From Lachnospiraceae bacterium (GTDB lineage: Bacteria > Bacillota > Clostridia > Lachnospirales > Lachnospiraceae): a stretch of 50,089 nt of DNA. The position numbers and the translations under genes are program-made. Positions within the stretch are counted from its first letter, which is position 1. Each line of letters starts with the position of its first letter. The DNA is taken from assembly GCA_017436865.1 (NCBI GenBank), contig JAFSCH010000024.1, positions 1 through 50,089 of the forward strand. The letters run 5' to 3'. The notes beneath the pieces are model-generated. The model was given only the letters and a program-made list of their open reading frames with translations, had not been told where the DNA came from and made no database searches. Below, piece after piece: positions 1 to 7,789 of this stretch.

Positions 1-244
1 AAGTTTTCCACAAAAAAATAAAATTGGATAACTATAACTATAGGATGTGGATAACTTTTGTGTTTTATCGCAAGTGCAAAACATATGTTTGGTTTTGCTG
101 AAAAGGCAGGCTATAGATAAATTTACCTTTCATTGCTGCTAAATGGAAAGTGTTTCTTGCGCTTTTGCCTAATTAATGGTACAATTTCTTATGATTGTAA
201 GGTAAAATCTTCAAGTTTTTTGAATGATTTGTAGGAGGTTTGGC

Positions 245-721
245 GTGAGTACATTTGCAAAAGTATTACTGATTATTTTAGTTGTTCTTGTTATTGCCCT
301 TGTTGCTTTATATTTTCTAGGGAAAAAAGCTCAGAAGAAGCAGGCTGCACAGCAGGCACAAATTGAAGCAGCAAAACAGACGGTTAACATGCTTATCATC
401 GATAAAAAGAAGATGAAACTAAAAGATTCCGGACTTCCGGCTGCTGTTCTGGAACAGACACCAAAGTACCTAAGAGGAGCGAAATTCCCTATTGTTAAGG
501 CAAAGGTTGGACCACAAGTTATGTCCTTAATTGCTGATGGCGCTATCTTTGACAGCATTCCTGTTAAGAAAGAAGTCAAAGCTACTGTAAGTGGTATCTA
601 TATCACAGATGTAAAGGGCTTAAGAGGTGGATTGAATCAGACTCCTGCCAAGAAAAAAGGAAAATTCAAGGCTTGGGTCGAAAAGATGCAGGAAAAAGCC
701 GGTGCAAAGCCATTAAAATAA
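245..721 (+). CDS. Membrane-anchored protein of unknown function
   Basis: I do not recognise this 158-residue protein. One strongly hydrophobic helix lies at about residues 4-26, followed by a Lys/Gln/Ala-rich, probably helical stretch, a more ordered middle part (about 60-130) and a basic Lys-rich tail. This suggests a single-pass protein with most of the chain in the cytosol. I chose the GTG at 245 because AGGAGG sits at 233-238, six bases upstream; an in-frame ATG at 224 has no comparable site. The gene stands alone, with a strong terminator directly behind it, and converges on the DUF1934 operon. Confidence 0.7.
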   Translation: MSTFAKVLLIILVVLVIALVALYFLGKKAQKKQAAQQAQIEAAKQTVNMLIIDKKKMKLKDSGLPAAVLEQTPKYLRGAKFPIVKAKVGPQVMSLIADGAIFDSIPVKKEVKATVSGIYITDVKGLRGGLNQTPAKKKGKFKAWVEKMQEKAGAKPLK

Positions 722-729
722 TCAACACA

Positions 730-765
730 AAAGTCGATGTCATTATTCTGACATCGACTTTTTTT
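730..765 (+). terminator. Rho-independent terminator after the first gene
   Basis: AAGTCGATGTCA pairs perfectly with TGACATCGACTT around a six-base loop and is followed by a T-run. It begins about ten bases after the upstream stop codon. Confidence 0.9.
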
Positions 766-776
766 GCACTTTATTC

Positions 777-900
777 GTAATTATTCAGTACCTTCATAAT
801 TACGATTCGCAAATCCATTGTAAATCAGCTTTGCTGATGGGATTTGCTCACTCCTGAATCATATTCTTACGGTCTCTTTCGACCTGTACTGAATAGTTAC
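777..900. repeat. Family A MITE-like repeat, copy 1
   Basis: The 124-bp element is bounded by the inverted repeats GTAATTATTCAGTAC and GTACTGAATAGTTAC, which pair with one G.T. Inside are a hairpin with CAAATCC/GGGATTTG and ATCAGC/GCTGAT helices and a shorter GGTC/GACC hairpin. Its right end lies two bases from the stop codon of the minus-strand DUF1934 gene, so it probably also forms the 3' end of that transcript. No transposase is encoded. Confidence 0.85.
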
Positions 901-902
901 CT

Positions 903-1343
903 TTATTCTTTTTTTGCACTAACCGTTACTGTAATCTGACAGTCCGCAATATATTGATAATTTGCCTCTAATCCATAATCAATATGTATTTTCAACTCTT
1001 GTTCGGTTTCTTCTACTACAATTTTTTCCGTATCTAGAGCTATCATAATATTCCCAAAAGGCGTTACATAACTTGTCATATTCTTTTTACCCTCAGTAAA
1101 AACCATCTGAGTATTGATAATTCCTTTTTTAGTAAGGGTAAATTCCTTATCACGTAACTTTATAACATTTTTTATCGGAGTTGCTTCCCCCTCCATAAGC
1201 TCTTCATACAGAATATAATGTGAGCCACTCCGAAAATAATATTCTCCCGGATAAATACTTTCAATTTTGTCCATTTCTTCATCATTCTGTGATTCTGCAT
1301 CAAATTGCAGTCCTTGTATCGCTATTAATACCTCTTTTGTCAT
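903..1343 (-). CDS. DUF1934 family beta-barrel protein (YwiB-like)
   Basis: This 146-residue protein has the length and strand-rich pattern of the DUF1934/YwiB family, small calycin-like barrels of unknown role. Visible family features are a GEYYFRSGSHYILYEE-type early strand, a central TLTKKG segment, TPFGNIMIAL, and a C-terminal IDYGLEANYQYIADCQITV strand pair. There is no signal peptide, so it is probably cytosolic. It is the last gene of the ispE-gntR operon, 12 bases after a small membrane protein. The family assignment is from recognition, and no function is implied. Confidence 0.75.
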   Translation of the reverse strand: MTKEVLIAIQGLQFDAESQNDEEMDKIESIYPGEYYFRSGSHYILYEELMEGEATPIKNVIKLRDKEFTLTKKGIINTQMVFTEGKKNMTSYVTPFGNIMIALDTEKIVVEETEQELKIHIDYGLEANYQYIADCQITVTVSAKKE

Positions 1344-1355
1344 ATCTGTCCCCTA

Positions 1356-1610
1356 CTATTCCAAGGAGCCTTGAATCCACTCCAGTATTTTACTCTTATA
1401 TACAATGACATTCTCATCCATCGGCACTTCTCCATATAATATATCTTCTAACAATGCCTGTGCTTCCTGTCTAGTTAGATCTTCTCCATTCTCATCTTTA
1501 ATGCAGCCCATACCACCCTCTACAAAGATTTCCGGACTTACCGCACCAATCCATAATAAGATTCCTGTCATTGCAAATAATGTTTTTATATATTCATATC
1601 TTCTTTTCAT
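1356..1610 (-). CDS. Small membrane or exported protein, unknown
   Basis: An 84-residue protein with a basic N-terminus (MKRRYEYIK) and one hydrophobic helix at about 9-24, then an acidic soluble part. It may be a signal-anchored extracytoplasmic peptide. The start is set by GGGAGG eight bases upstream. It sits between the GntR regulator (60-base gap) and the DUF1934 gene (12-base gap) on the same strand, so it is very likely cotranscribed. I know no family for it. Confidence 0.6.
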   Translation of the reverse strand: MKRRYEYIKTLFAMTGILLWIGAVSPEIFVEGGMGCIKDENGEDLTRQEAQALLEDILYGEVPMDENVIVYKSKILEWIQGSLE

Positions 1611-1670
1611 TATTCATACCTCCCATCTTATGGAAAGTATGTCCATAATAAAGCATAAATATACAATCTA

Positions 1671-2363
1671 TTATACTTTACTGTCTCTTTCAAGCTGAAG
1701 CTGACGGATAATCGCATCCTCTTGATTATCAATATGCTTACGAACTGCTTTTGCAGCCGATTCTTTATCTTTATGAAGAATACTCTGATACATGTCATTA
1801 TGCTCCTGAATCAGTCTCTCATGCTGCGAAGAATCCTTAATATATTCAAAGCGATAACGATACATCTGCTCCGCTAAATTATTAACCAACTGAATAAGGC
1901 GGTTATTTCTAGTTGATGCAACGATCAAATCATGTAATGCCACATCTGCTTCTGCTATCTCACGTGCATCTTTGGTCTTGGTTGCCTCTGCAAATTTTTC
2001 ACAAGCGTGATACAACTGCTGAAGTTCCTCTTGCGTCATACGGTCACAGGCAAGTTCGATAGCAAGTACATCCAATGCTCTCCTAACCTCTAACACATCC
2101 TTTAGACTCTTCCAAGTAATCTGCGCAACCTCTGCACCTCTTCTTGGAATCATAATAACAAGCCCTTCCAGTTCCAGCTTTCGAATTGCTTCTCTAATCG
2201 GAGTTCGACTAACACCGAGTTTGTTTGCAAGATGGATTTCCATCAAACGCTCTCCCGGCTTCATCTCTCCTGTTAAAATAGCCTGCCTCAATGTATTAAA
2301 TACCACATCTCTAAGTGGCAAATATTCATCTGCATTTACTTGAAAACTGTTTTCCATGCTCAT
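1671..2363 (-). CDS. GntR-family regulator with FCD effector domain
   Basis: A 230-residue transcription factor of the FadR/FCD branch of GntR. The N-terminal winged helix (about 15-80) shows the family signature PLRDVVFNTLRQAIL, LGVSRTPIREAIRKLELEGLV and a wing ending at RRGAEVA. The C-terminal helical FCD domain (about 90-220) carries D and H residues (DVALHDLIV, RKHIDNQE) that commonly bind a metal plus a carboxylate ligand. Its ATG overlaps the ispE stop codon by four bases, so the two are translationally coupled. A palindrome near the operon promoter may be its operator. The ligand is unknown. Confidence 0.88.
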   Translation of the reverse strand: MSMENSFQVNADEYLPLRDVVFNTLRQAILTGEMKPGERLMEIHLANKLGVSRTPIREAIRKLELEGLVIMIPRRGAEVAQITWKSLKDVLEVRRALDVLAIELACDRMTQEELQQLYHACEKFAEATKTKDAREIAEADVALHDLIVASTRNNRLIQLVNNLAEQMYRYRFEYIKDSSQHERLIQEHNDMYQSILHKDKESAAKAVRKHIDNQEDAIIRQLQLERDSKV

Positions 2364-3250
2364 GAATCGTATCCTTTCTTATCTTCATTATAAAACTCTG
2401 TTACCTGAATCTGTGCTGCCATCTTCGTACTTTCTAATGCCTTTGCAGCTTTCTCTGCTCTTTCTTTGCTGTCAAAAATACCAAAAACAGTTGGACCACT
2501 TCCACTCATCAATGCGTTAATCGCTCCCTGTTCCTTCATAAAAGTCTTAATCTCTTCAATCACAGGATACAGTTCTATCGTAACCGTTTCTAAAACATTG
2601 CCAAGACGGTCTGTAATTCCAGTAAGATTTTTCTCTTCTAGTGCCCCGATAATGCCATCTATATCTGGATGAGATGTAATCTCCTTAGCATCCAGTCTCT
2701 CATATACTTCCTTGGTCGATACCATCACTGGTGGCTTTGCTATTAACAAATAAGCTTTTGGTGGTGCCGGTAGACGTGAAAGTTTCTCTCCAATACCTTC
2801 CGCAAGCGCTGTTCCTCCCATAATACAAAATGGAATATCTGCACCAAGTCTTACTGCCAATTCCATAAGCTGTTCTTTGGTCTGTCCAAGTTCAAATAAC
2901 TCATTCATCGCCAGCATTGTTGTTGCTGCATCGGTGCTTCCGCCTGCCATCCCTGCTGCAACCGGAATATTCTTTTTAAGCGAGATTTCAATACCTTCCT
3001 TGATGGAATAATGCTCTTTCATAAGCTTTGCTGCTCTAAAAATAAGGTTATTTGTAATATCACCTAGCGTATCACTACTGTCAACAGATAAGATAATGTC
3101 AGGCTCTTTGCATTTCTTAAACTCCAAAACATCATATATATCTACCGTTTGCATCACCATCTTCACGAGATGATAGCCATTATCCAAACGACCACATATA
3201 TCAAGCCCTAGATTAATCTTTGCTCTTGCTTCACAGCGCATCTTATCCAT
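2360..3250 (-). CDS. ispE: 4-diphosphocytidyl-2-C-methyl-D-erythritol kinase
   Basis: IspE phosphorylates CDP-methylerythritol in the MEP isoprenoid pathway in the cytosol. The sequence shows the N-terminal RAKINLGLDICG motif, the GHMP-kinase ATP loop PVAAGMAGGSTDAA (about 90-105) and the C-terminal MSGSGPTVFGIF motif. At about 296 residues it is full length. Two starts are equally supported by AAGG motifs: GTG at 3256 and ATG at 3250; I list the ATG. It is the first gene of an operon with the GntR regulator, a common Clostridia arrangement. A good sigma-A promoter lies about 130 bases upstream. Confidence 0.95.
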   Translation of the reverse strand: MDKMRCEARAKINLGLDICGRLDNGYHLVKMVMQTVDIYDVLEFKKCKEPDIILSVDSSDTLGDITNNLIFRAAKLMKEHYSIKEGIEISLKKNIPVAAGMAGGSTDAATTMLAMNELFELGQTKEQLMELAVRLGADIPFCIMGGTALAEGIGEKLSRLPAPPKAYLLIAKPPVMVSTKEVYERLDAKEITSHPDIDGIIGALEEKNLTGITDRLGNVLETVTIELYPVIEEIKTFMKEQGAINALMSGSGPTVFGIFDSKERAEKAAKALESTKMAAQIQVTEFYNEDKKGYDS

Positions 3251-3349
3251 CTTCACTACCTTACCTTTCCAATACCTACAAACTCTACAAGTGCTATAGT
3301 ACCTTGCACAGTCATAAAGTTAGTATGAACGATACCTTTTCACACTAAC

Positions 3350-3359
3350 TTGTATACAA
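3350..3359. promoter_or_regulatory. Palindrome TTGTATACAA in ispE leader, possible GntR operator
   Basis: A perfect 10-bp palindrome with the GT...AC half-site layout typical of FadR-type GntR operators. It lies about 20 bases downstream of the predicted -10 box, where a bound repressor would block transcription of the operon encoding the GntR regulator. The assignment is inference. Confidence 0.35.
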
Positions 3360-3376
3360 AACATCGATTGTTCTAA

Positions 3377-3405
3377 ATTATATACAATCGTGGCTGTTTC
3401 GTCAA
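3377..3405 (-). promoter_or_regulatory. Sigma-A promoter of the ispE operon
   Basis: Read on the minus strand, TTGACG (3400-3405) and TATAAT (3377-3382) are separated by exactly 17 bases. A 7-bp inverted repeat CGATTGT/ACAATCG (3364-3390) spans the -10 box. The rest of the 311-base gap between ispE and the Uma2 gene shows nothing else I can name. Confidence 0.75.
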
Positions 3406-3561
3406 GGTGTATCATGTGTTATCTGAATGGCTCGAATACCGCATAGATACTGGTAAAATAGTAAGTTCTATGTTATTCTTTTTATATATCAAAAGATACG
3501 GATTTCTTTTGTATATATTGATATCTTTTTTATAAAACACTTAATGGAGAGGAGTGTTATT

Positions 3562-4104
3562 ATGCCATTACCACAGGAAAAAATATATACAACCGATGAT
3601 ATTTATGCTCTTCCGGATGGAGAAAGAGCCGAACTTATTGACGGAAACATCTACTATATGGCGCCACCAAGCAGAAAGCACCAAGATATTTCTGGTGAAC
3701 TCTTTGGAACAATTCGAGAATATATCAAATCAAACAACGGTTCATGTAAGCCTTATACTGCCCCTTTTGCTGTATTCTTAAATGAAGATGATAGAAACTA
3801 TGTAGAACCCGATATCAGTGTTATTTGTGATCCTAACAAGCTGAATGATAAAGGCTGTATTGGAGCTCCTGACTGGATTGTGGAAATTGTTTCACCAAGT
3901 AGCAGACGTATGGACTACACTACTAAGCTTTTCAAATATCGTACTGCTGGAGTTCGTGAATATTGGATTGTAGATTCGGATAAGAACAGAGTAACTGTTT
4001 ACACTTTTGATGACGATGATATGAACGAATACTCTTTTGCTGATGATATTCCAGTAAATATTTATCCGGGGTTCACCATTAATCTTTCAAAACTGAATCT
4101 ATAA
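3562..4104 (+). CDS. Uma2-family (DUF820) PD-(D/E)XK nuclease-like protein
   Basis: A 180-residue protein with the Uma2 core: an N-terminal EKIYTTDDIYALPDGERAEL segment, DGNIYYMAPPS, the acidic VEPDISVI motif (about 85-92), PDWIVEIVSPSS with its E (about 109-120) and the KYRTAGVREYWIVD strand. These match the PD-(D/E)XK catalytic arrangement, and the putative active residues appear intact. Biological role is unclear; many relatives are stand-alone. ATG 3562 is chosen for AGAGGAG seven bases upstream. The gene is isolated, with its own terminator, and is followed by a family A repeat, so it may have been acquired separately. Confidence 0.85.
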   Translation: MPLPQEKIYTTDDIYALPDGERAELIDGNIYYMAPPSRKHQDISGELFGTIREYIKSNNGSCKPYTAPFAVFLNEDDRNYVEPDISVICDPNKLNDKGCIGAPDWIVEIVSPSSRRMDYTTKLFKYRTAGVREYWIVDSDKNRVTVYTFDDDDMNEYSFADDIPVNIYPGFTINLSKLNL

Positions 4105-4110
4105 AACGAA

Positions 4111-4147
4111 AAGTCTGTTACCATTTACTTTTGTAGCAGACTTTTTT
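4111..4147 (+). terminator. Terminator of the Uma2 gene
   Basis: AAGTCTGTTAC and GTAGCAGACTT pair with one mismatch around an 11-base loop, followed by TTTTT, seven bases after the stop codon. Confidence 0.85.
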
Positions 4148-4225
4148 ATTTCTTTCACATTTTTTGAAAATGCTATAAACATTTCGTTTTGTCCTGTCGA
4201 TATATACGTTACAAGATACTCTATC

Positions 4226-4358
4226 GTAATTATTCAGTACCTTCATAATTACGATGCAAAAATCCTTTTAAGATCGCTTTCAGCGATGGGATTTTTGCTT
4301 TCTGTATCATTTTCTTACGGTCTCAGCAGTAAATGCTTCGACCTACCTGAATAGTTAC
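4226..4358. repeat. Family A MITE-like repeat, copy 2
   Basis: A 133-bp copy with ends GTAATTATTCAGTAC and CTGAATAGTTAC. Hairpin 1 has GCAAAAATCC/GGGATTTTTGC and ATCGCT/AGCGAT helices; hairpin 2 has GGTC/GACC and AGCA/TGCT around a GTAAA loop. It ends 46 bases before the next plus-strand start, so it would be in or near that gene's leader. Confidence 0.85.
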
Positions 4359-4404
4359 ATTCTATCAATTTAAAAAGAGTTTTGGATACCAAGGAGGGTT
4401 ACTT

Positions 4405-5112
4405 ATGAGTGTAAATGGAATTTACAGCAATAACATTAGCGATATGTACACATCTAACACTACCGCTAAAGAAAAAACCGAAAACGTTGACAAGACAGAC
4501 AAAACCGTTGATACAGAATCTGCTGAAAATACGCAGGAAGTCGTAAAGCAAGATGATACCGCAGCCGTTTATGACAAAACAAAGCTTAGCGAAGCTGACA
4601 GAAAAGCTATTGTTGCGCAACTCAAGGCTGATCAGGAAAAACGTCAGGCACAGCTTACTGACCTTGTTCAAAGCATGCTTTCCAAGCAGACTTCTGTATT
4701 TGGCCAAGCAACTGATATTTGGAAATTTCTTGCCAAAGGTGACTTTGAAGTAGATGAAGAAACGAAGAAAAAAGCACAGGAAGACATTTCTGAAGATGGC
4801 TATTGGGGCGTAAACCAAACCTCAGACCGTATTGTTTCCTTTGCAACTGCACTTGCTGGCAATGATGCGGATGCTTTAGAGAATATGAAAGAAGCGTTTA
4901 TCAAGGGCTATAAGCAGGCTGAAAAGCAGTGGGGTGGAGAACTTCCTGAAATATCAAAAAAGACTTATGACGCTGTTATGGAGAAATTTGACAAGCTGAC
5001 AAAGAAGAACGAAACTACTACAGAGGATACCTCCGATAAGACACCCGCAGATAAAACGAACAAAGAAGAAACCGTTACTACAACAGAAGACGGAACGGTT
5101 ATCGCAAAATAA
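4405..5112 (+). CDS. DUF5610-like protein, possibly flagella-associated
   Basis: A 235-residue protein with no signal peptide. The N-terminal 55 residues and the last 35 are Thr/Asp/Lys/Glu-rich and look disordered. The middle (about 58-200) is a helical domain with EDGYWGVNQTSDRIVSFA, AFIKGYKQAEKQWGG and ISKKTYDAVMEKFD, which I associate with DUF5610-type proteins of motile bacteria. The N-terminal MSVNGIYSNNIS resembles the start of secreted flagellar-type proteins. AAGGAGG lies eight bases upstream of the ATG. The flagellar link is inference; no flagellar operon is in the window. Confidence 0.65.
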   Translation: MSVNGIYSNNISDMYTSNTTAKEKTENVDKTDKTVDTESAENTQEVVKQDDTAAVYDKTKLSEADRKAIVAQLKADQEKRQAQLTDLVQSMLSKQTSVFGQATDIWKFLAKGDFEVDEETKKKAQEDISEDGYWGVNQTSDRIVSFATALAGNDADALENMKEAFIKGYKQAEKQWGGELPEISKKTYDAVMEKFDKLTKKNETTTEDTSDKTPADKTNKEETVTTTEDGTVIAK

Positions 5113-5127
5113 TATACGATACGAAAT

Positions 5128-5164
5128 AGAGAGATTGAGAGGCTTATGCCTACTCAATCTCTCC
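5128..5164. terminator. Bidirectional terminator, with SipL stop codon inside
   Basis: AGAGATTGAG pairs with CTCAATCTCT and AGGC with GCCT around a TTAT loop. It serves the convergent DUF5610-like and SipL-type genes, and the minus-strand TAG stop (5150-5152) falls within the hairpin. Confidence 0.8.
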
Positions 5165-6772
5165 TGCTTTTACAATGAGTAACTTATCTCCTGGCTTAAT
5201 CTCATCCGAAGTAAGTTGATTCATTTCCTTTATTTTTTCTACGCTCACATAATACTTCTTACCAATCTGCCATAAGGTATCACCTTTTTTCACAAAGTAA
5301 ACAGCAAATCCCGGAAGTTTTTCAAGCTTCTGACTGTCAAGCTCTCCTATTTCTATTTCTTCCAACATATCCTCTTGATTGATATCATATAAAGGCATAT
5401 GTATCTGAATCACTCCTCGCCATTCAATCTGATTACCATCCTTTAAAGAGGCATGAAGCTTTGTCAGTTGCGGTTTCAATGTATACCTTTGGTCCATAAC
5501 CTCTTTTTCTTGCCTCTGCATACCAAGCACCTGTCGTGTTAATTGAAATGGTACACTATCCTCTAAGACATGGAAGCCGCCTCCATCTTCATCCGACAAA
5601 TACAGTGTCCTTACTTGAATCGTTCCTTTCCATAAAATCTCATCCTCGCCTAAGCTACAATCTTCGATTTCCAGTCTTGCATCACTATGACAAAGCTGTA
5701 AAGGTCTTGGCTGCGCTTCCTCTAATCTCGTATTATGTATAAATTTTTCTTCTACATACATATCCTGTTGTAATTTTCTCATAATATTTTTTTGTGTAAT
5801 TGTTTCAACCTCACATGAAACACCATAGACATCTGCTATCACCTGTGTTTCTTCCTTGCAAAGTAGCTTCATTTCCAACTCTAATGCAAGTTCTACACCT
5901 ATCATTCTTGCTTCTCCATCCGCATCCTCACGAACAATAATCTCTTCATGACCAACATCATAGGAAACATCTGCTATCATACTCTCTCTACAGCTCTGAC
6001 ACTCCACATTACCGCTAAAAGGAATTGCTGTTTCAAACCAATTTATCTTCCCGCTCATCTCTTCAGTATAAACCAAAAACAAAGTCATTTCACCAGAAAC
6101 AGCAAGTTTTTCCTCTAACGGTTTAAAATCAACCTGTGTAACCTCTATACTTTTCCAAAGCAAAGAACCCACTGCTGGAAGCGCACTTCCTACCCTGCTT
6201 TCTTCGTGAATTCGTAGCAAATCTCTTTTGCATACAATGGTTTCTAAATATTCCTGTTGTTTTCTTCGATATTCCAGCTGTTCGCCTTCAATACTTGAAA
6301 TACCATTTTTTTCTGTCTGCACTCGAACGTCTGCAATTCCAGTACATACTTTGGTCTCTACCAATTCCTCTACACGAGGGGTTAAAGAAATAACTGCCTG
6401 AATACTAAGTTTTCTGGAGTTAATCATATTTACTCGCATATCCTCCAGCATACTTTCACATATTACCCGATCCTGACTCTCTACCCGCTCCATATAGATT
6501 TCTTCCATAAAGGGAACTTCTCCCTCCATGCCCGCCATACCGGATTCTTTTCCCTCCGCTTCATAAAGTACCTGAAACAAAAGTTTTCCTTTTACCCATA
6601 TTTTGTTCATACCGGTTTTGATTTCATCTATTTTGACTCTGCCACGTGTAAACACCAGTCTTCCAACATCCGGTCTAGAATCTGACACATTAATATCCTC
6701 TTCCAGCGGAATCTGGAGCATAGCCTTTGCCTTTATCTTATCCGTATAAATACTCTTTTTCATCAGCTCCAT
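5150..6772 (-). CDS. sipL: SPOCS-domain plus LysM protein, SipL-type spore protein
   Basis: A 540-residue protein made of repeated SPOCS (DUF3794) units followed by a C-terminal LysM module (about 495-538: VYFVKKGDTLWQIGKKYYVS...LTSDEIKPGDKLLIV). This order is that of clostridial SipL, which binds the spore coat ATPase SpoIVA on the forespore surface. SPOCS hallmarks include DVGRLVFTRGRVKIDE near the N-terminus and a second and third set at about 170-330 and 340-470. It has no signal peptide, as expected for mother-cell assembly. ATG 6772 follows GGGAGG by eight bases. That ribosome site lies inside a large stem-loop. Confidence 0.8.
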   Translation of the reverse strand: MELMKKSIYTDKIKAKAMLQIPLEEDINVSDSRPDVGRLVFTRGRVKIDEIKTGMNKIWVKGKLLFQVLYEAEGKESGMAGMEGEVPFMEEIYMERVESQDRVICESMLEDMRVNMINSRKLSIQAVISLTPRVEELVETKVCTGIADVRVQTEKNGISSIEGEQLEYRRKQQEYLETIVCKRDLLRIHEESRVGSALPAVGSLLWKSIEVTQVDFKPLEEKLAVSGEMTLFLVYTEEMSGKINWFETAIPFSGNVECQSCRESMIADVSYDVGHEEIIVREDADGEARMIGVELALELEMKLLCKEETQVIADVYGVSCEVETITQKNIMRKLQQDMYVEEKFIHNTRLEEAQPRPLQLCHSDARLEIEDCSLGEDEILWKGTIQVRTLYLSDEDGGGFHVLEDSVPFQLTRQVLGMQRQEKEVMDQRYTLKPQLTKLHASLKDGNQIEWRGVIQIHMPLYDINQEDMLEEIEIGELDSQKLEKLPGFAVYFVKKGDTLWQIGKKYYVSVEKIKEMNQLTSDEIKPGDKLLIVKAGEIE

Positions 6773-6776
6773 AAAA

Positions 6777-6842
6777 AAGACCTCCCGGAACAATTAGAAT
6801 GTTGTTTTGTTTCCTACTCCATTCTATTCCCGTAGAGGTCTT
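6777..6842 (-). promoter_or_regulatory. Stem-loop at the end of the pyr operon masking the sipL ribosome site
   Basis: On the minus strand AAGACCTC pairs with GAGGTCTT, inside which GGAA/TTCC and GAATG/CATTC continue the stem. The 3' arm contains the GGGAGG ribosome site of sipL and is followed by TTTTTT and the ATG. It can be read as a terminator for pyrD, as a translational switch for sipL, or both. Confidence 0.6.
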
Positions 6843-6883
6843 AATATACCACAATCCGTTCATGATTATGATACTAATTCATT

Positions 6884-7789
6884 CTATTTTACACAGCCAA
6901 TAATATCGCTTAAGTTTTCAATTGCATAACGATCCATATAGCTTTCGATTCCATCTACTACTTCCTTGGTTGTATATGGATTCACAAAATTCATCGCACC
7001 AACGGCAACACCAGTTGCTCCTGCCATCATGAATTCAATCGCATCCTCTGCATTTGCAATTCCACCCATACCAATAATCGGTAAGTTTACTGCATTAGCC
7101 ACCTGATATACCATTCTGACAGCTACCGGCTTAATCGCTGGACCAGAAAGTCCGCCTGTTTTATTCGCCAATGCAAAAGCTCTCTTATGAATATCAATCT
7201 TCATACCAGTAATGGTATTAATCAAAGATAACGCATCACTTCCACCTGCTTCTGCTGCTTTTGCCATCTCTGTAATATCCGTTACGTTTGGAGAAAGCTT
7301 CATAATAATTGGCTGTTTCGCCTTTGCTTTGATTTCCTTTGTTATCTCAAAAAGACTGTCAGGATTCTGTCCAAAAGCAATTCCACCATGCTTTACATTA
7401 GGACAGGAAACGTTGATTTCCAACATATCAACCGGCTGGTCTCCTAACTTTTCCACAACTTCAACGTAATCTGACGCTGTTCTTCCACATACATTAACAA
7501 TAATCTTGGTATCAAACTGTTTTAAAAATGGAATATCTCTTTCGATAAACACATCAATTCCCGGATTCTGTAAGCCAATCGCATTAAGCATTCCACCATA
7601 GGTTTCCTGTACTCTTGGAGTTGGATTTCCTTCCCATGGTACATTGGCAACACCTTTTGTCACGACGGCACCAAGACAATTCAAATCAACAAATTCAGAA
7701 TATTCCATACCAGAGCCAAAGGTTCCGGACGCTGTCATAACAGGATTTTTAAATTCTACACCAGCAATGGTAACTTTTGTATTTTTCAT
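6884..7789 (-). CDS. pyrD: Dihydroorotate dehydrogenase B, catalytic subunit
   Basis: PyrD oxidises dihydroorotate to orotate in de novo pyrimidine synthesis. At 301 residues it is the length of class 1B enzymes. Visible motifs are NPVMTASGTFGSG, NAIGLQNPGI, EINVSCPNVKHGG, where the Cys is the class 1 catalytic base, IIMKLSPNVTD, and the C-terminal FMN phosphate site IIGMGGIANAEDAIEFMMAGA. It needs the PyrK partner, encoded directly upstream; the pyrK stop and pyrD start share one base, indicating coupling. Confidence 0.96.
   Translation of the reverse strand: MKNTKVTIAGVEFKNPVMTASGTFGSGMEYSEFVDLNCLGAVVTKGVANVPWEGNPTPRVQETYGGMLNAIGLQNPGIDVFIERDIPFLKQFDTKIIVNVCGRTASDYVEVVEKLGDQPVDMLEINVSCPNVKHGGIAFGQNPDSLFEITKEIKAKAKQPIIMKLSPNVTDITEMAKAAEAGGSDALSLINTITGMKIDIHKRAFALANKTGGLSGPAIKPVAVRMVYQVANAVNLPIIGMGGIANAEDAIEFMMAGATGVAVGAMNFVNPYTTKEVVDGIESYMDRYAIENLSDIIGCVK

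Noticed and set aside
1-60. DnaA-box-like sequences (perfect TGTGGATAA at 46-54, near match TTTTCCACA at 4-12) suggesting a replication origin
   Set aside because: Perfect TTATCCACA also occurs inside coding sequence near 10160 and 39223, so single boxes arise by chance in this AT-rich DNA. No dnaA, rpmH or dnaN is in view.
3544-3561. Longer N-terminus for the Uma2 protein
   Set aside because: The extra codons overlap the ribosome site AGAGGAG that serves ATG 3562.
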